This document shows, piece by piece, positions 1 through 8,330 of a DNA stretch of 39,784 nt. Under the pieces are notes generated by a model, which searched no databases, had not been told where the DNA came from, and saw only the letters and a program-made list of their open reading frames with translations. Numbering within the stretch: the stretch's first letter is position 1; each line of letters opens with the position of its first letter. Both the position numbers and the translations under genes were made by a program. The DNA is from JBDHAC01 sp039589195 (lineage in GTDB: Bacteria; Gemmatimonadota; Gemmatimonadetes; Palauibacterales; Palauibacteraceae): the NCBI GenBank assembly GCA_039589195.1, contig JBDHHV010000016.1, positions 1 to 39,784 of the forward strand, given 5' to 3'.

Positions 1-56
1 TCATCGGCGGCTGCCCCGGCTCCGCGTCGGGTCGCCGGATCCGTGATTCATCCGTC

Positions 57-737
57 CTATTCCTCCAGAACGATCGGGAAGATCCATATGCAAACGACGA
101 ACAGTATCACGTCGTACGCCACGAGCAAGCGCAGCCAGCCGCTCACCTGACCCATCGCGTCCCCCAGAATCAGCCCTCCGGTCGCGTTCACCGCCGCGAG
201 CAGCAGGGGAATCAACGCCGGGAAGACCAGGAGCGGGAGCATGAGCTCACGGGCCCGTAAGTGGACCGTGAGCGCGGCGTAGAACGTGCCGACGGTCGAA
301 AACCCGAACGACCCGAGCACTGCGATGCCCGTCAGGCCCCACGCGTTGGGCCACATGTTTATCTGAAAGAGCACGCCGGCGACAGGGAAGAGCACCACCT
401 CGACGGCGAGCAGAAGCATGAGGTTCGCCAGTAGCTTGCCGAGGAAGATCGCCCGGCGCTCGCCGGGATAGAGTCGCATGAGCTGCAACCCGCCCGCCAG
501 TTCCTCGGACTGGAAAGAGCGGCCGAGCGATACGGTCCCCGTGAATACGATGGCCACCCATAAGAGCCCCCCAGCGAGCTCTCGCAGCAAGTCGGGGTTG
601 GGTCCGATCGCGAAGCTGAACAGGAGCAAGACCAGCCCGGCGAAGAAGACCATGGCGTTCAGAGCCTGCTTCGTGCGGAGCTCGATGAGCAGATCCTTCC
701 ACAGGATCGCCCAGGTTCGTCGCCACAGGTCGCTCAT
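57..737 (-). CDS. ccmB: Heme exporter subunit CcmB
   Basis: CcmB is the membrane subunit of the CcmABC(D) system, which handles heme for periplasmic cytochrome c maturation. The 226-residue product is nearly all hydrophobic helices (about six), begins with a short cytoplasmic stretch containing WKDLLIELRTK, as CcmB proteins do, and has the family length. I start it at the ATG at 737, 16 bases after the ccmA stop; an in-frame start at 788 would run into ccmA. The bases to the left (1-56) hold no complete gene. A minus-strand ATG at positions 4-2 could be the start of ccmC, but the window ends there. Confidence 0.9.
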   Translation of the reverse strand: MSDLWRRTWAILWKDLLIELRTKQALNAMVFFAGLVLLLFSFAIGPNPDLLRELAGGLLWVAIVFTGTVSLGRSFQSEELAGGLQLMRLYPGERRAIFLGKLLANLMLLLAVEVVLFPVAGVLFQINMWPNAWGLTGIAVLGSFGFSTVGTFYAALTVHLRARELMLPLLVFPALIPLLLAAVNATGGLILGDAMGQVSGWLRLLVAYDVILFVVCIWIFPIVLEE

Positions 738-753
738 GCCGCGCTCCGCCCGG

Positions 754-1437
754 TCACGATGGCCCCCAGTCCGCCGCGGGGGCATCACGCTCCAAGCGGC
801 CTCCGGTCAGGAGCAGGGCGCGATCGGCGTGACGCAGCGCATCCGCGACCTGGTGCGAAGCCACCAGCACGGTCCCTCCGGCGGCCTGCCAACGCTGGAT
901 CGCCGCCTGCACGAGATCCACGCCTTCATGATCGAGGCTCACGAAGGGCTCGTCCAACAACACCAGCTCGAGCGGCCGGAGCATGAGACGGGCAAGCTCG
1001 AGTCGCTTTCGCATGCCGGCCGAGTACGCGCGCACCCGCTTATCGGCGGCGTCCTCGAGCCCTACCTCGGCGATCACGGCGCGCAGTGCCGTGGCGTCGG
1101 GCCGCTCACCCGACATGAGCGCCGCGAAGCGCAGGTTCTCGAGCCCCGTGAGCTCGTCGTAGACGTAGCCCGCGGCGGTCAGCATCCCGGCCCGGCTTCG
1201 CACCGCGTCCGCATCCCGGGGCAGGACCGAACCGAGCACCTCCACGTGGCCGTTCGAGGGGCGCAGGAGCGTCGCCAGGACACGGAAGAGCGTCGTCTTG
1301 CCCGCCCCGTTCGGGCCGAGCACGGCGACCGTGGAGCCGCGCTGGATCTCGAGGTCGAGCGAGTCCAGAGCCCAGCTGCGACCGAAACGACGCGAGAGCC
1401 GCTCGGTTCGGATGGCCACGTCGGAAGACTTGCTCAC
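754..1437 (-). CDS. ccmA: Heme exporter ATP-binding protein CcmA
   Basis: ABC-type ATPase that powers the CcmAB transporter on the cytoplasmic face. The 227-residue product shows Walker A (GPNGAGKTT), a signature-like YSAGMRKR stretch, Walker B (LVLLDEP) and a switch histidine (VASHQ), in the usual order and at family length. The frame stays open upstream to 1728, but a GTG at 1437 follows GGAGG by 5 bases and starts just before the ABC domain, so I use it. It lies directly upstream of ccmB in the same direction. The signature departs from the canonical LSGGQ, which is common in CcmA. Confidence 0.9.
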   Translation of the reverse strand: MSKSSDVAIRTERLSRRFGRSWALDSLDLEIQRGSTVAVLGPNGAGKTTLFRVLATLLRPSNGHVEVLGSVLPRDADAVRSRAGMLTAAGYVYDELTGLENLRFAALMSGERPDATALRAVIAEVGLEDAADKRVRAYSAGMRKRLELARLMLRPLELVLLDEPFVSLDHEGVDLVQAAIQRWQAAGGTVLVASHQVADALRHADRALLLTGGRLERDAPAADWGPS

Positions 1438-1598
1438 CGGGCCCTCCGCCCACCTGTGGCGCCTCTCGACCGGGCGCATCCGCGTGACCGAAGATCGCCT
1501 GCCGGCCGCGCTGGCCGCAGAGAATTGGCCGTCATACGTTGGCCTTGCCGGTCGGCATCGCAGCTCGTACGGGACCCAACGCCAGGGATCACGGACAA

Positions 1599-2804
1599 AT
1601 GGAACTGGAGCGGATCGGGGCGCTCGCACAGGATTCGGATCGCAAGGTACTGCTGTACGTGCTGGACGGGCTCGGGGGATTGCCGATGGAGCCCGGTGGC
1701 CCGACCGAGCTCGAAGCGGCCTCCACACCCAACATGGACGAGTTGGTTCGGGCGGGGAGTTGTGGCCTGCACGAGCCCGTCGCCCCGGGTGTCACTCCGG
1801 GGAGCGGACCGGGGCACCTGGCCCTGTTCGGGTATGATCCCCTGCGCTACGAGACCGGTCGGGGTGTTCTCTCCGCCCTTGGCATCGAGTTCCCTCTGGA
1901 GCGCTCGGACGTCGCCGCGCGCGGCAACTTCTGCACGCTCGACGCCGACGGCCTCGTCACCGACCGGCGGGCCGGCCGGATCTCCACCGAAGAGGCGGCA
2001 CCGCTGGCGGAGGCTCTGGATGCCATCGAGCTGGACGGAGCGCAGGCGTTTGTCCGACACGTCAAGGAGCACCGCTTCATGCTGGTGATCCGACCCGACG
2101 TGGCCACCGGGGCGGATCTGGCTGACACGGATCCGGGGCTTACGGGGGTCGCCCCCGCGCCGGTCCGGGCGCTGACTCCCGGGGCTCAGCCGACGGAGAA
2201 GCTGGTGCAGGCCTGGCTCGACGCCGCGAACGGGGTCCTCGCCGGCCACCCGCACGCCAATGCGGCGCTCCTGAGAGGGTTCTCCAGTCGCCCCGACTGG
2301 CCTTCCTTCCAGGACGTCTTCGGGATGCGTCCCTTTGGCGCCGCCGCATACCCGATGTACCGGGGGGTGGCACGCTTGGTCGGCATGCAGGCGGTCGCGG
2401 TACCGGAGGATCCCGAGAGCCTCGTCGGCGAGCTCAAACGGAGAATCGACGAGTTCGACTTTTTCTTCCTCCATTACAAGCCGCCGGACAAGGCCGGAGA
2501 AGATGGAGACTTCGATCAGAAGGTCGCCTACATCGAAGCCGCGGACCGAATCGTGCCCGATCTTCTGGGTGCGGGCGCCGACATCGTGATCATCACGGGC
2601 GATCACTCCACGCCGGCCCTGTTGCGAAGCCACAGTTGGCACCCGGTACCGTTCTTGATCTACGGAGGGGCGGCCCGCTCGGAGCCGGCCCAGCGGTTCG
2701 GTGAGTCGGCCTGCGCGCTCGGCTCGATGGGCTTGCGCCGCGGACGGGATCTCATGCCGCTCGCCGCCGCGCGGGCCGGTCGTCTGGCCAAGTTCGGCGC
2801 TTAG
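1599..2804 (+). CDS. apgM: Cofactor-independent phosphoglycerate mutase, archaeal type
   Basis: Interconverts 3- and 2-phosphoglycerate in the cytoplasm without 2,3-bisphosphoglycerate. It belongs to the archaeal/bacterial ApgM branch of the alkaline phosphatase superfamily, about 400 residues, clearly shorter than the roughly 510-residue GpmI. Visible motifs: the N-terminal metal site VLDGLGG, TPNMDEL, the SGPGHLALFGYDP segment expected to hold the catalytic serine, and the C-terminal metal cluster GDHSTP followed by SHSWHPVP. The ATG at 1599 gives 401 residues; an upstream in-frame TTG at 1539 would add 20 residues without family character. It is divergent from ccmA and convergent with the small membrane gene. 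Confidence 0.92.
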   Translation: MELERIGALAQDSDRKVLLYVLDGLGGLPMEPGGPTELEAASTPNMDELVRAGSCGLHEPVAPGVTPGSGPGHLALFGYDPLRYETGRGVLSALGIEFPLERSDVAARGNFCTLDADGLVTDRRAGRISTEEAAPLAEALDAIELDGAQAFVRHVKEHRFMLVIRPDVATGADLADTDPGLTGVAPAPVRALTPGAQPTEKLVQAWLDAANGVLAGHPHANAALLRGFSSRPDWPSFQDVFGMRPFGAAAYPMYRGVARLVGMQAVAVPEDPESLVGELKRRIDEFDFFFLHYKPPDKAGEDGDFDQKVAYIEAADRIVPDLLGAGADIVIITGDHSTPALLRSHSWHPVPFLIYGGAARSEPAQRFGESACALGSMGLRRGRDLMPLAAARAGRLAKFGA

Positions 2805-2864
2805 GCGCACGCGACCCAAGGGGTTTCTCGGTCCACTGGAGCTTTCGCGTCCGGCCAGATCCCA

Positions 2865-2876
2865 GCAGCCTGCTAG
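2865..2876. repeat. 12-bp dispersed motif, copy 1
   Basis: GCAGCCTGCTAG on the plus strand. It spans the TAG stop of the minus-strand membrane gene ending at 2873. The same 12 bases occur as an inverted pair at 26312-26323 and 26365-26376, again over stop codons. It may be a fragment of a REP- or terminator-like repeat. The match is seen directly; the role is not known. Confidence 0.5.
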
Positions 2877-3220
2877 ACGCCCACGGGCGAGGACGCATCG
2901 CCGCTGTACTCCAATCCCGCTCCGGCCATCGCCACACCGGTCGCTACGGTCACGACTCCGATGACCAGATCGTTCCAGAGCGGAGCTGCTAGGTCGAGGT
3001 ACTGGTGCAGGAATGGCGAGAACATGCTGTAGGCGGCCACCGCGATCAGGAGATAGCCGCTCAGCCGGTTGATCCCGAGCCGGAAAGACATCGAGATCGC
3101 GAGGATCGCGGCGCCGATCACGATGCTGTGCCACCACAAGAAGCCGAACGGATAGCCCCAGACGAACGGGGCCGCCATGTACCACAGGCCGAGCGTGATG
3201 CCGACGAACGGTGACCGCAT
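2873..3220 (-). CDS. Small four-helix membrane protein, SPW-repeat-like
   Basis: A 115-residue inner-membrane protein with about four hydrophobic helices. Two similar halves each start with a Gly-Leu-Trp or Tyr-Leu-Leu entry and continue with a proline- and aromatic-rich helix (for example GLWYMAAPFVWGY), which resembles SPW-repeat proteins. That assignment is by pattern only. The ATG at 3220 follows AGGGG by 5 bases, so I prefer it to an upstream GTG at 3238. It lies 120 bases downstream of copA on the same strand and could share its transcript. Its function is unknown; a link to copper is suggested only by position. Confidence 0.75.
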   Translation of the reverse strand: MRSPFVGITLGLWYMAAPFVWGYPFGFLWWHSIVIGAAILAISMSFRLGINRLSGYLLIAVAAYSMFSPFLHQYLDLAAPLWNDLVIGVVTVATGVAMAGAGLEYSGDASSPVGV

Positions 3221-3340
3221 GCTGTCCCCTCGCGACACGGGCCGAAGCCCGCTGAAAGCCCTGGTTGCCCCCTCGCCGCGTCGCGGCGGGAGGATTCGAA
3301 CGCCGTATGATGCGCCCCCTGCGGGCTATCGGCAAACGCG

Positions 3341-5626
3341 CTAGATGTTCGCTCGTCGCAGACGGTTCGCGTTGGTTACCACGGTGATGCTGCTGAGTGC
3401 CATGGCCGCCTCGGCGATCACCGGGTGGAGAAGCCCGAAAAACGCTACCGGGATCGCGACCGTGTTGTAGAAATAGGCCCAGAAAAGGTTCTGACGGATC
3501 TTTCGGAATGTCGCCCGAGCCAGCTTCACCGCACGCACCACCGCCGACAGATCGCCACGCGCGAGGGTCACATCCGCGGCCTCGATGGCGATGTCCGTCC
3601 CGGTTCCGATCGCGATCCCGACGTCAGCCTGCTTGAGCGATGGAGCGTCGTTGATCCCGTCCCCTACCATCGCGACCGTGCGCCCCTCCTCCTGTAGCTT
3701 GCGCACCACCTCCACCTTCTGATCCGGAAGTAGCCCGGCCTGATACTCCTCGATCCCCAGCTCGCCGGCGACCGCGGCCGCTGTGCGCTCGTTGTCACCC
3801 GTCAGGAGCAGGGTGCGGAAACCGAGCGCTCTCAGCTCCGCCAACGCGGCGGCCGCGTCCGGCTTGATCGGGTCGGCCACGGCAAGCAACCCGATCGCGT
3901 CGGCCTGGCGCGCGACGAACATCACCGTGTGGCCTTGCGCCTCCAGGGCTGCCGCATCGTCGTCCAGCGTCCCCCGCGCGACGCCGGCCTCCCGCAGCAA
4001 GCGCCCGCTTCCCACCGCCACCCGCTGTCCATCCACGGTTCCGCGCACCCCGCGGCCGACGACCGCTTCCACCTCGGTGGCGGTCGGAAGCTCGCCCACC
4101 TGCTCGCGCGCGGCCTCCACGACCGCGCGGGCGAGCGGGTGCTCGGACACTCGCTCCACAGCTCCCGCCAGCCGCAGCAGCTCCACCTCGCTCACACCCT
4201 CGCTTGCCCGCACCTCGACCAACCGGGGCTCCCCGCGCGTGAGCGTGCCGGTCTTGTCGAACACGAGCGTATCGGCGCCCTCCAGCGTCTGGATGGCAGC
4301 CCCATCGCGCACGAGCACCCCTCGGCTGGCTCCGAGCCCGGTTCCGACCATGAGGGCGGTGGGCGTGGCCAGTCCCAACGCGCAGGGACACGCGATGACG
4401 AGCACTGCGACGGCCGCGAACACGGCCAACGAGACCGTCCCCAGACCGGGGTTCACCCAGGGGATGACGCTCGCAGCCCATTCGGCGACGCTCCGGAAGG
4501 TCGCGGGGAAGGCCATCCATCCGATGAGGGCACCGAGCGCCACGACCAGAATCACCGGGACGAAGATGGCCGTCACCCGGTCCGCGAATTCCTGAATGGG
4601 TACCTTGCTCGCCTGTGCCTCCTCTACCATGCGAACGACACCCGCGAGGAACGTCTCCTCACCGATGCCGGTGGCCCTCACGTGCAGGACGCCCTCGCGG
4701 TTCACCGTGGCGCCGATGACGGCGTCTCCCGGTCCCTTTCCGACCGGGATGGACTCACCCGTGACCAGCGACTCGTCCACGGCGCTGCGCCCATCCAGCA
4801 CCTCTCCGTCGGTCGGTATCTTCTCGCCCGGGCGGACGATCATGATGTCTCCGGCCCGCACGTCCGGGGTCGGGATCTCCATCTCCTGGTCGTCGCGAAC
4901 CACGCGTGCGGTCGGTGCCTCGAGAGACAGGAGCTTCTGGATAGCGGCCGAGGTCCGGCCGCGGGCCTTGGTCTCCACGTACCGGCCCGTCAGGTGGATC
5001 GCCATGATCATCGCCCCGATTCCCGCGTAGTTCATGATCATCGGAGCGGCACCCAGGTCGTGAAGGATCGCGACGATGCCCGTGATCACCGACACGCCGC
5101 TACCGATCGCGATGAGCACGTCCATGTTCGGGACGAGTCCGCGCGCCGAGCGCCACGCGCTCCTCAGGGTCTCCTGGCCCGGGAGCGCGAGCACCAGGAG
5201 CGCCAGCGCGACCATACCCGTGTCGAACACCAGCTCGCTCGGCCACCGGACCCCGAAGAACATCTCGGGGATCATCCATACCATGACCGGGATCGTGAGC
5301 CCCCACGAGATCGCGACACGCCGCCGCGCGACCCTCCGCTTCTCCTCGGCCTGCTTCAGCCGCTCGCGCTCTCTCGCGGCCCTGTCCTCGCGAGGATCCA
5401 GTGGCGGTCTCAACTCGAACCCCGCGTCCTCGACCGCCTGTCGCAGGTCTTCGAACGAGACTCGCTCCTCGGGATATTCGATCGTGGCCGATTCCGACGG
5501 CAGGCTCACGGTCGCCTGCACGCCATCCAGGGCGTTCAGCTTTCGCTCGACGGCCGTCACGCAGCCCGCGCAGTGCATTCCCTCGACTTCGAAGACTCCC
5601 CGGGTGGGACGCGTCGCGCCGCTCAT
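3341..5626 (-). CDS. copA: Copper-exporting P1B-type ATPase CopA
   Basis: Pumps cytosolic Cu(I) out across the inner membrane. The 761-residue product has one N-terminal heavy-metal-associated domain (GMHCAGC, cysteines 19 and 22), the membrane metal site CPC near residue 412, the phosphorylated aspartate in DKTGTLT near 456, the nucleotide-site SEHPLA motif, the hinge GDGINDAP, and a last helix with MALSS as in Cu(I) pumps. Its ATG overlaps the csoR stop by 4 bases (ATGA), so the two genes are translationally coupled. It should be derepressed by copper through the CsoR operator upstream. Confidence 0.95.
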   Translation of the reverse strand: MSGATRPTRGVFEVEGMHCAGCVTAVERKLNALDGVQATVSLPSESATIEYPEERVSFEDLRQAVEDAGFELRPPLDPREDRAARERERLKQAEEKRRVARRRVAISWGLTIPVMVWMIPEMFFGVRWPSELVFDTGMVALALLVLALPGQETLRSAWRSARGLVPNMDVLIAIGSGVSVITGIVAILHDLGAAPMIMNYAGIGAMIMAIHLTGRYVETKARGRTSAAIQKLLSLEAPTARVVRDDQEMEIPTPDVRAGDIMIVRPGEKIPTDGEVLDGRSAVDESLVTGESIPVGKGPGDAVIGATVNREGVLHVRATGIGEETFLAGVVRMVEEAQASKVPIQEFADRVTAIFVPVILVVALGALIGWMAFPATFRSVAEWAASVIPWVNPGLGTVSLAVFAAVAVLVIACPCALGLATPTALMVGTGLGASRGVLVRDGAAIQTLEGADTLVFDKTGTLTRGEPRLVEVRASEGVSEVELLRLAGAVERVSEHPLARAVVEAAREQVGELPTATEVEAVVGRGVRGTVDGQRVAVGSGRLLREAGVARGTLDDDAAALEAQGHTVMFVARQADAIGLLAVADPIKPDAAAALAELRALGFRTLLLTGDNERTAAAVAGELGIEEYQAGLLPDQKVEVVRKLQEEGRTVAMVGDGINDAPSLKQADVGIAIGTGTDIAIEAADVTLARGDLSAVVRAVKLARATFRKIRQNLFWAYFYNTVAIPVAFFGLLHPVIAEAAMALSSITVVTNANRLRRANI

Positions 5627-5931
5627 CGCACGAACCGGTGAAACAGGTCCACGATCTCCCGCCGCACCTCATCGGCGGCCTCGCCTCCCTCGGAGATGGC
5701 GTGGGTGGCGCAACGCTCCAGGTGGTTGGCGAGCAGTTCCCTCTCGGCCGAACGAAGCGCGGCGTGCACGGCGGCGAACTGCTGCAGGACGTCGGGGCAG
5801 TACCGCTCCTCCTCGATCATGCGGCCGATCCCCTCGACCTGTCCGCGAATGCGCGCGAGCCGCGTCAGCAGGTCCCTTCGGGTCGCCTCCGCGATACCCA
5901 TGGCGTGCGCGGGAGTGGTGTCGACGGTCAT
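5623..5931 (-). CDS. csoR: Copper-sensing repressor, CsoR family
   Basis: All-helical 102-residue DNA-binding repressor that releases DNA on binding Cu(I). The ligand set is complete: Cys45, His70 and Cys74 have the same spacing (25 and 4) as Cys36-His61-Cys65 in Mycobacterium tuberculosis CsoR. RLARIRGQVEGIGRMI is the conserved N-terminal helix. The ATG at 5931 gives normal family length; the open frame extends further upstream, but that part lies across the promoter and lacks family similarity. It is first in the unit with copA, which it overlaps by 4 bases. The operator at 6019-6035 predicts autoregulation. Confidence 0.92.
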   Translation of the reverse strand: MTVDTTPAHAMGIAEATRRDLLTRLARIRGQVEGIGRMIEEERYCPDVLQQFAAVHAALRSAERELLANHLERCATHAISEGGEAADEVRREIVDLFHRFVR

Positions 5932-6010
5932 CTGGTCATGCTCCGGTTTGGGGTCCTGTGTGGCGACGGCGTCCGGGGTCGGTGCAGAACGAAATCCGAC
6001 CTCGTGTACG

Positions 6011-6039
6011 AATATACAATACCCGGGTAGGGTATACAA
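6011..6039 (-). promoter_or_regulatory. csoR-copA promoter with embedded CsoR-type operator
   Basis: On the minus strand, TTGTAT (6039-6034) and TATATT (6016-6011) are separated by exactly 17 bases, a good sigma-70 promoter. Between and overlapping them sits a perfect inverted repeat, ATACCC-5-GGGTAT (6019-6035). CsoR operators are typically GC-rich centres flanked by ATAC/GTAT. Repressor bound here would block polymerase directly. The predicted transcript start is about 75 bases upstream of the csoR ATG. Confidence 0.75.
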
Positions 6040-6103
6040 GCTCCGGCACCACCGGACCTCATCCGCTGGACGCCGCAGCCCCCGCGCCCGTAAACTGGTC
6101 CGC

Positions 6104-6784
6104 ATGTTCAGCAAGATTAAGCGCATGCTCGACCAGACCCTGGACCGGTTGGAGTCCAAGTTCGAGGGCGTGGACGACGATGACGTACATCGTCTGATCG
6201 GTGCCATGCGGGACGAATTGGTGGAGACGAAGACGCGGATCCCCGAGCTCGAGTCGCTCCTCGAGTCGCTCCTCCGACAGGCGGATGACGAGAAGGAGCG
6301 GGCGGAGGCCTGCGATCGGCGGGCCCAGCAGGCGGAGGAGATCGGAGACACCGAAACGATCGACGTGGCCCGTCGGTTCGAGTCACAGCACCGTCACCGG
6401 TTGGAGGTGCTCGTGATGAAGGCGGAGGCCACGCGTGCCGAGATCCTGCAGCATCGCGATGAAGTGGAGGAGATGACCGCGCAGCTCAAGGATGCGCTGA
6501 CGCGACGCGATTCGCTCGGAATCCAGTCTCGACGGGCGAAGGCGATCGACACGCACACTTCGGGCTTCGACGCGGTAGACGCGTTCGACCGCATGGCCGA
6601 GAAGGTGAGCCGTGAGACCGATGTCGATTCGGCACGGCAGGAACTGGACAGAGAGCTGGATCCGCTCGCCTCAGAGCCCATCCCCCGCGACTTCCAGTCA
6701 GAGCGGGTCCGCCGCGAGGCGGATGCGGATGAGATGCTTCGTGAGCTGAAACGCCGCATGGGAATGGACCCGGACAAGGACTGA
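6104..6784 (+). CDS. PspA/IM30-like coiled-coil protein
   Basis: A 226-residue, highly charged protein that is almost wholly helical, with long heptad-like stretches over about residues 40-150 and no signal peptide or membrane helix. Length and layout resemble PspA: a short amphipathic N-terminus (MFSKIKRMLDQTLDRL), a long hairpin coiled coil, a gap, then short helices with AFDRMAEKVSR and a final ELKRRMG that recalls PspA ends. PspA proteins bind and stabilise the inner membrane under stress. I assign this by architecture, not by a diagnostic motif, so it may be an unrelated coiled-coil protein. It is followed 37 bases later by the symporter gene. Confidence 0.6.
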   Translation: MFSKIKRMLDQTLDRLESKFEGVDDDDVHRLIGAMRDELVETKTRIPELESLLESLLRQADDEKERAEACDRRAQQAEEIGDTETIDVARRFESQHRHRLEVLVMKAEATRAEILQHRDEVEEMTAQLKDALTRRDSLGIQSRRAKAIDTHTSGFDAVDAFDRMAEKVSRETDVDSARQELDRELDPLASEPIPRDFQSERVRREADADEMLRELKRRMGMDPDKD

Positions 6785-6821
6785 GGTCATTCCACAACCT
6801 GCTTCAAGCGGGGGGCCATCA

Positions 6822-8330
6822 ATGAATCTGCTCGTGATCGCGGTCATCGCGTATCCGCTGATCCTCATCGCGGTCAGCCTGTGGCGGTCCCGCGCCGTGA
6901 AGAGCCACGCGGATTTCATGGTTGCGGGCCGCTCCGTGCCCGTGGCGATGCTCGTGGGGACGCTCGTTTGCACCTGGATCGGGTCGGGCTCGCTGTTCGG
7001 GGGTGCAGGGCTCGCCTATCGGAGCGGAATCAGCGAGCTGTGGTTCTCCTCCGGGGGGTGGGTGGGCCTCGTGGTCGCCTATTTTCTCGCGCACCGGGTG
7101 CGTCGGATCGCGAAGTACACGGTGCCGGATCTGCTGGAGCAGCGGTACAATGCCGCCGCGCGCCTGCTGGGCACCGTCGCGATCGTTCTCGCGTACGTGA
7201 CGATCGCCGCCTACCAGTTCCGAGGCGGCGGCTGGATCCTGAGCATCGTCACTGACGGGGCCATCTCGCCCACGGTGGGCATGCTGATCACCGCGGCCAC
7301 CATCGTTCTATTCACGGCGCTCGCCGGGATGGTCTCGATCGTGACGGTGGACATCTTCAACGGGATCATCATCACCTTCGGCGTGCTGCTCGCGCTCCCC
7401 TATCTGGTGTTCGCGAACGGGGGGGTCGGCGCGGTGACGGCGGCACTCCCGGCTGCCCACACGACGGTGCTCGGCGGTCACAACGTCCTGTGGGTGTTCG
7501 GCGTGGCCATGCCCACGTTCCTGCTCATCCTGGGCGAGAGCGGGATGTATCAGAAGTTCTTCTCGGCCAAGAACGAGAGCGCCGCCCGCAAGGCCGTCAT
7601 CGGGATGCTCATCGGGATCGTGGTCATCGAGATCGTGATCGCGCTCCTCGGCGTGGTCGGCCGGGCCGTGTACCCGGAGCTGGCGACCGCGACCTGGATG
7701 GGTGGCCGGGACGCGTCCGAGACCGTGATCCTGCATATCGCGCGCAACGGGCTACCGATCATCCTCGGTGCGATCCTGTTGTCGTCAGCGGTCGCGATCG
7801 TGCTGTCGACCGGAAACACGTTCTTGCTGGTTCCGTCCACCAACGTGAGCCGCGACATCTACGAGCGGTTCATCAACCCGAGCGCGTCCGAGCGGGCCAA
7901 GGTGAATCTGCAGCGCACGTTCGTCGTGCTGTTCGGTGGGCTCGCCCTCGTGCTGCTCACGCAGTTCCAGAGCGTGCTCGCGATGGCCCTGTACGCCTAC
8001 TCGCTCGTCGGTGCTAGCCTTACGCCGGCGCTGCTGGCGGCGTTCCTGTGGAAACGGGTCACGCCGCAGGGTGGTGTGGCATGTATCGCGGGTGGGCTCG
8101 GTAGCATCGTGGGGATCGCGATCCTGAATCGCCTGGGCGTCGACTTCTCGATGACCCTGGGCGGTACGGTGTTCGACTTCGCATCCAGCGACTACATCGT
8201 GATCCCGGGTGTGTTGATCTCGATGACGCTGCTGATCCTCGTCAGCCTCGCGACGCGCCCATCCCCGCGAGAGAAATGGGAGCCGTTCTTCGAGATGGGC
8301 GGAGTCGAGGAGAGCGTCCCGGCAGCCTGA
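6822..8330 (+). CDS. Sodium:solute symporter (SSF family)
   Basis: Inner-membrane sodium-coupled transporter of 502 residues with about 13 hydrophobic helices. Family features include an early DFMVAGRSVP stretch (SSF proteins have a related YFLAGR), WIGSGSLFGGAGLAY in the unwound helix 1 region, YTVPDLLEQRYN, and GNTFLLVPSTNVSRDIYERFINP near helix 8. The substrate cannot be read from sequence. The ATG at 6822 is preceded by a G-rich stretch. The last 139 bases overlap the 3' end of mtgA on the other strand. Confidence 0.88.
   Translation: MNLLVIAVIAYPLILIAVSLWRSRAVKSHADFMVAGRSVPVAMLVGTLVCTWIGSGSLFGGAGLAYRSGISELWFSSGGWVGLVVAYFLAHRVRRIAKYTVPDLLEQRYNAAARLLGTVAIVLAYVTIAAYQFRGGGWILSIVTDGAISPTVGMLITAATIVLFTALAGMVSIVTVDIFNGIIITFGVLLALPYLVFANGGVGAVTAALPAAHTTVLGGHNVLWVFGVAMPTFLLILGESGMYQKFFSAKNESAARKAVIGMLIGIVVIEIVIALLGVVGRAVYPELATATWMGGRDASETVILHIARNGLPIILGAILLSSAVAIVLSTGNTFLLVPSTNVSRDIYERFINPSASERAKVNLQRTFVVLFGGLALVLLTQFQSVLAMALYAYSLVGASLTPALLAAFLWKRVTPQGGVACIAGGLGSIVGIAILNRLGVDFSMTLGGTVFDFASSDYIVIPGVLISMTLLILVSLATRPSPREKWEPFFEMGGVEESVPAA

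Noticed and set aside
1..56. Short minus-strand peptide from the ATG at 51
   Set aside because: It stops after 16 codons and has no family character; the next ccm gene, if any, begins at or beyond the window edge.
3280..3330. tRNA-like T-arm on the minus strand (GTTCGAATC) near the end of copA
   Set aside because: The flanking stem bases do not pair well, and no acceptor, D or anticodon arm can be drawn. Likely chance within a GC-rich palindromic stretch.
1434..3335. 633-codon open frame antisense to apgM
   Set aside because: It is opposite a clear enzyme gene, has Arg/Gly/Pro-rich composition typical of antisense frames in GC-rich DNA, and shows no family motif.
3929..5641. 570-codon open frame antisense to copA
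   Set aside because: Composition rich in His, Arg and Asp as expected from antisense reading of a GC-rich gene; copA on the other strand is unambiguous.
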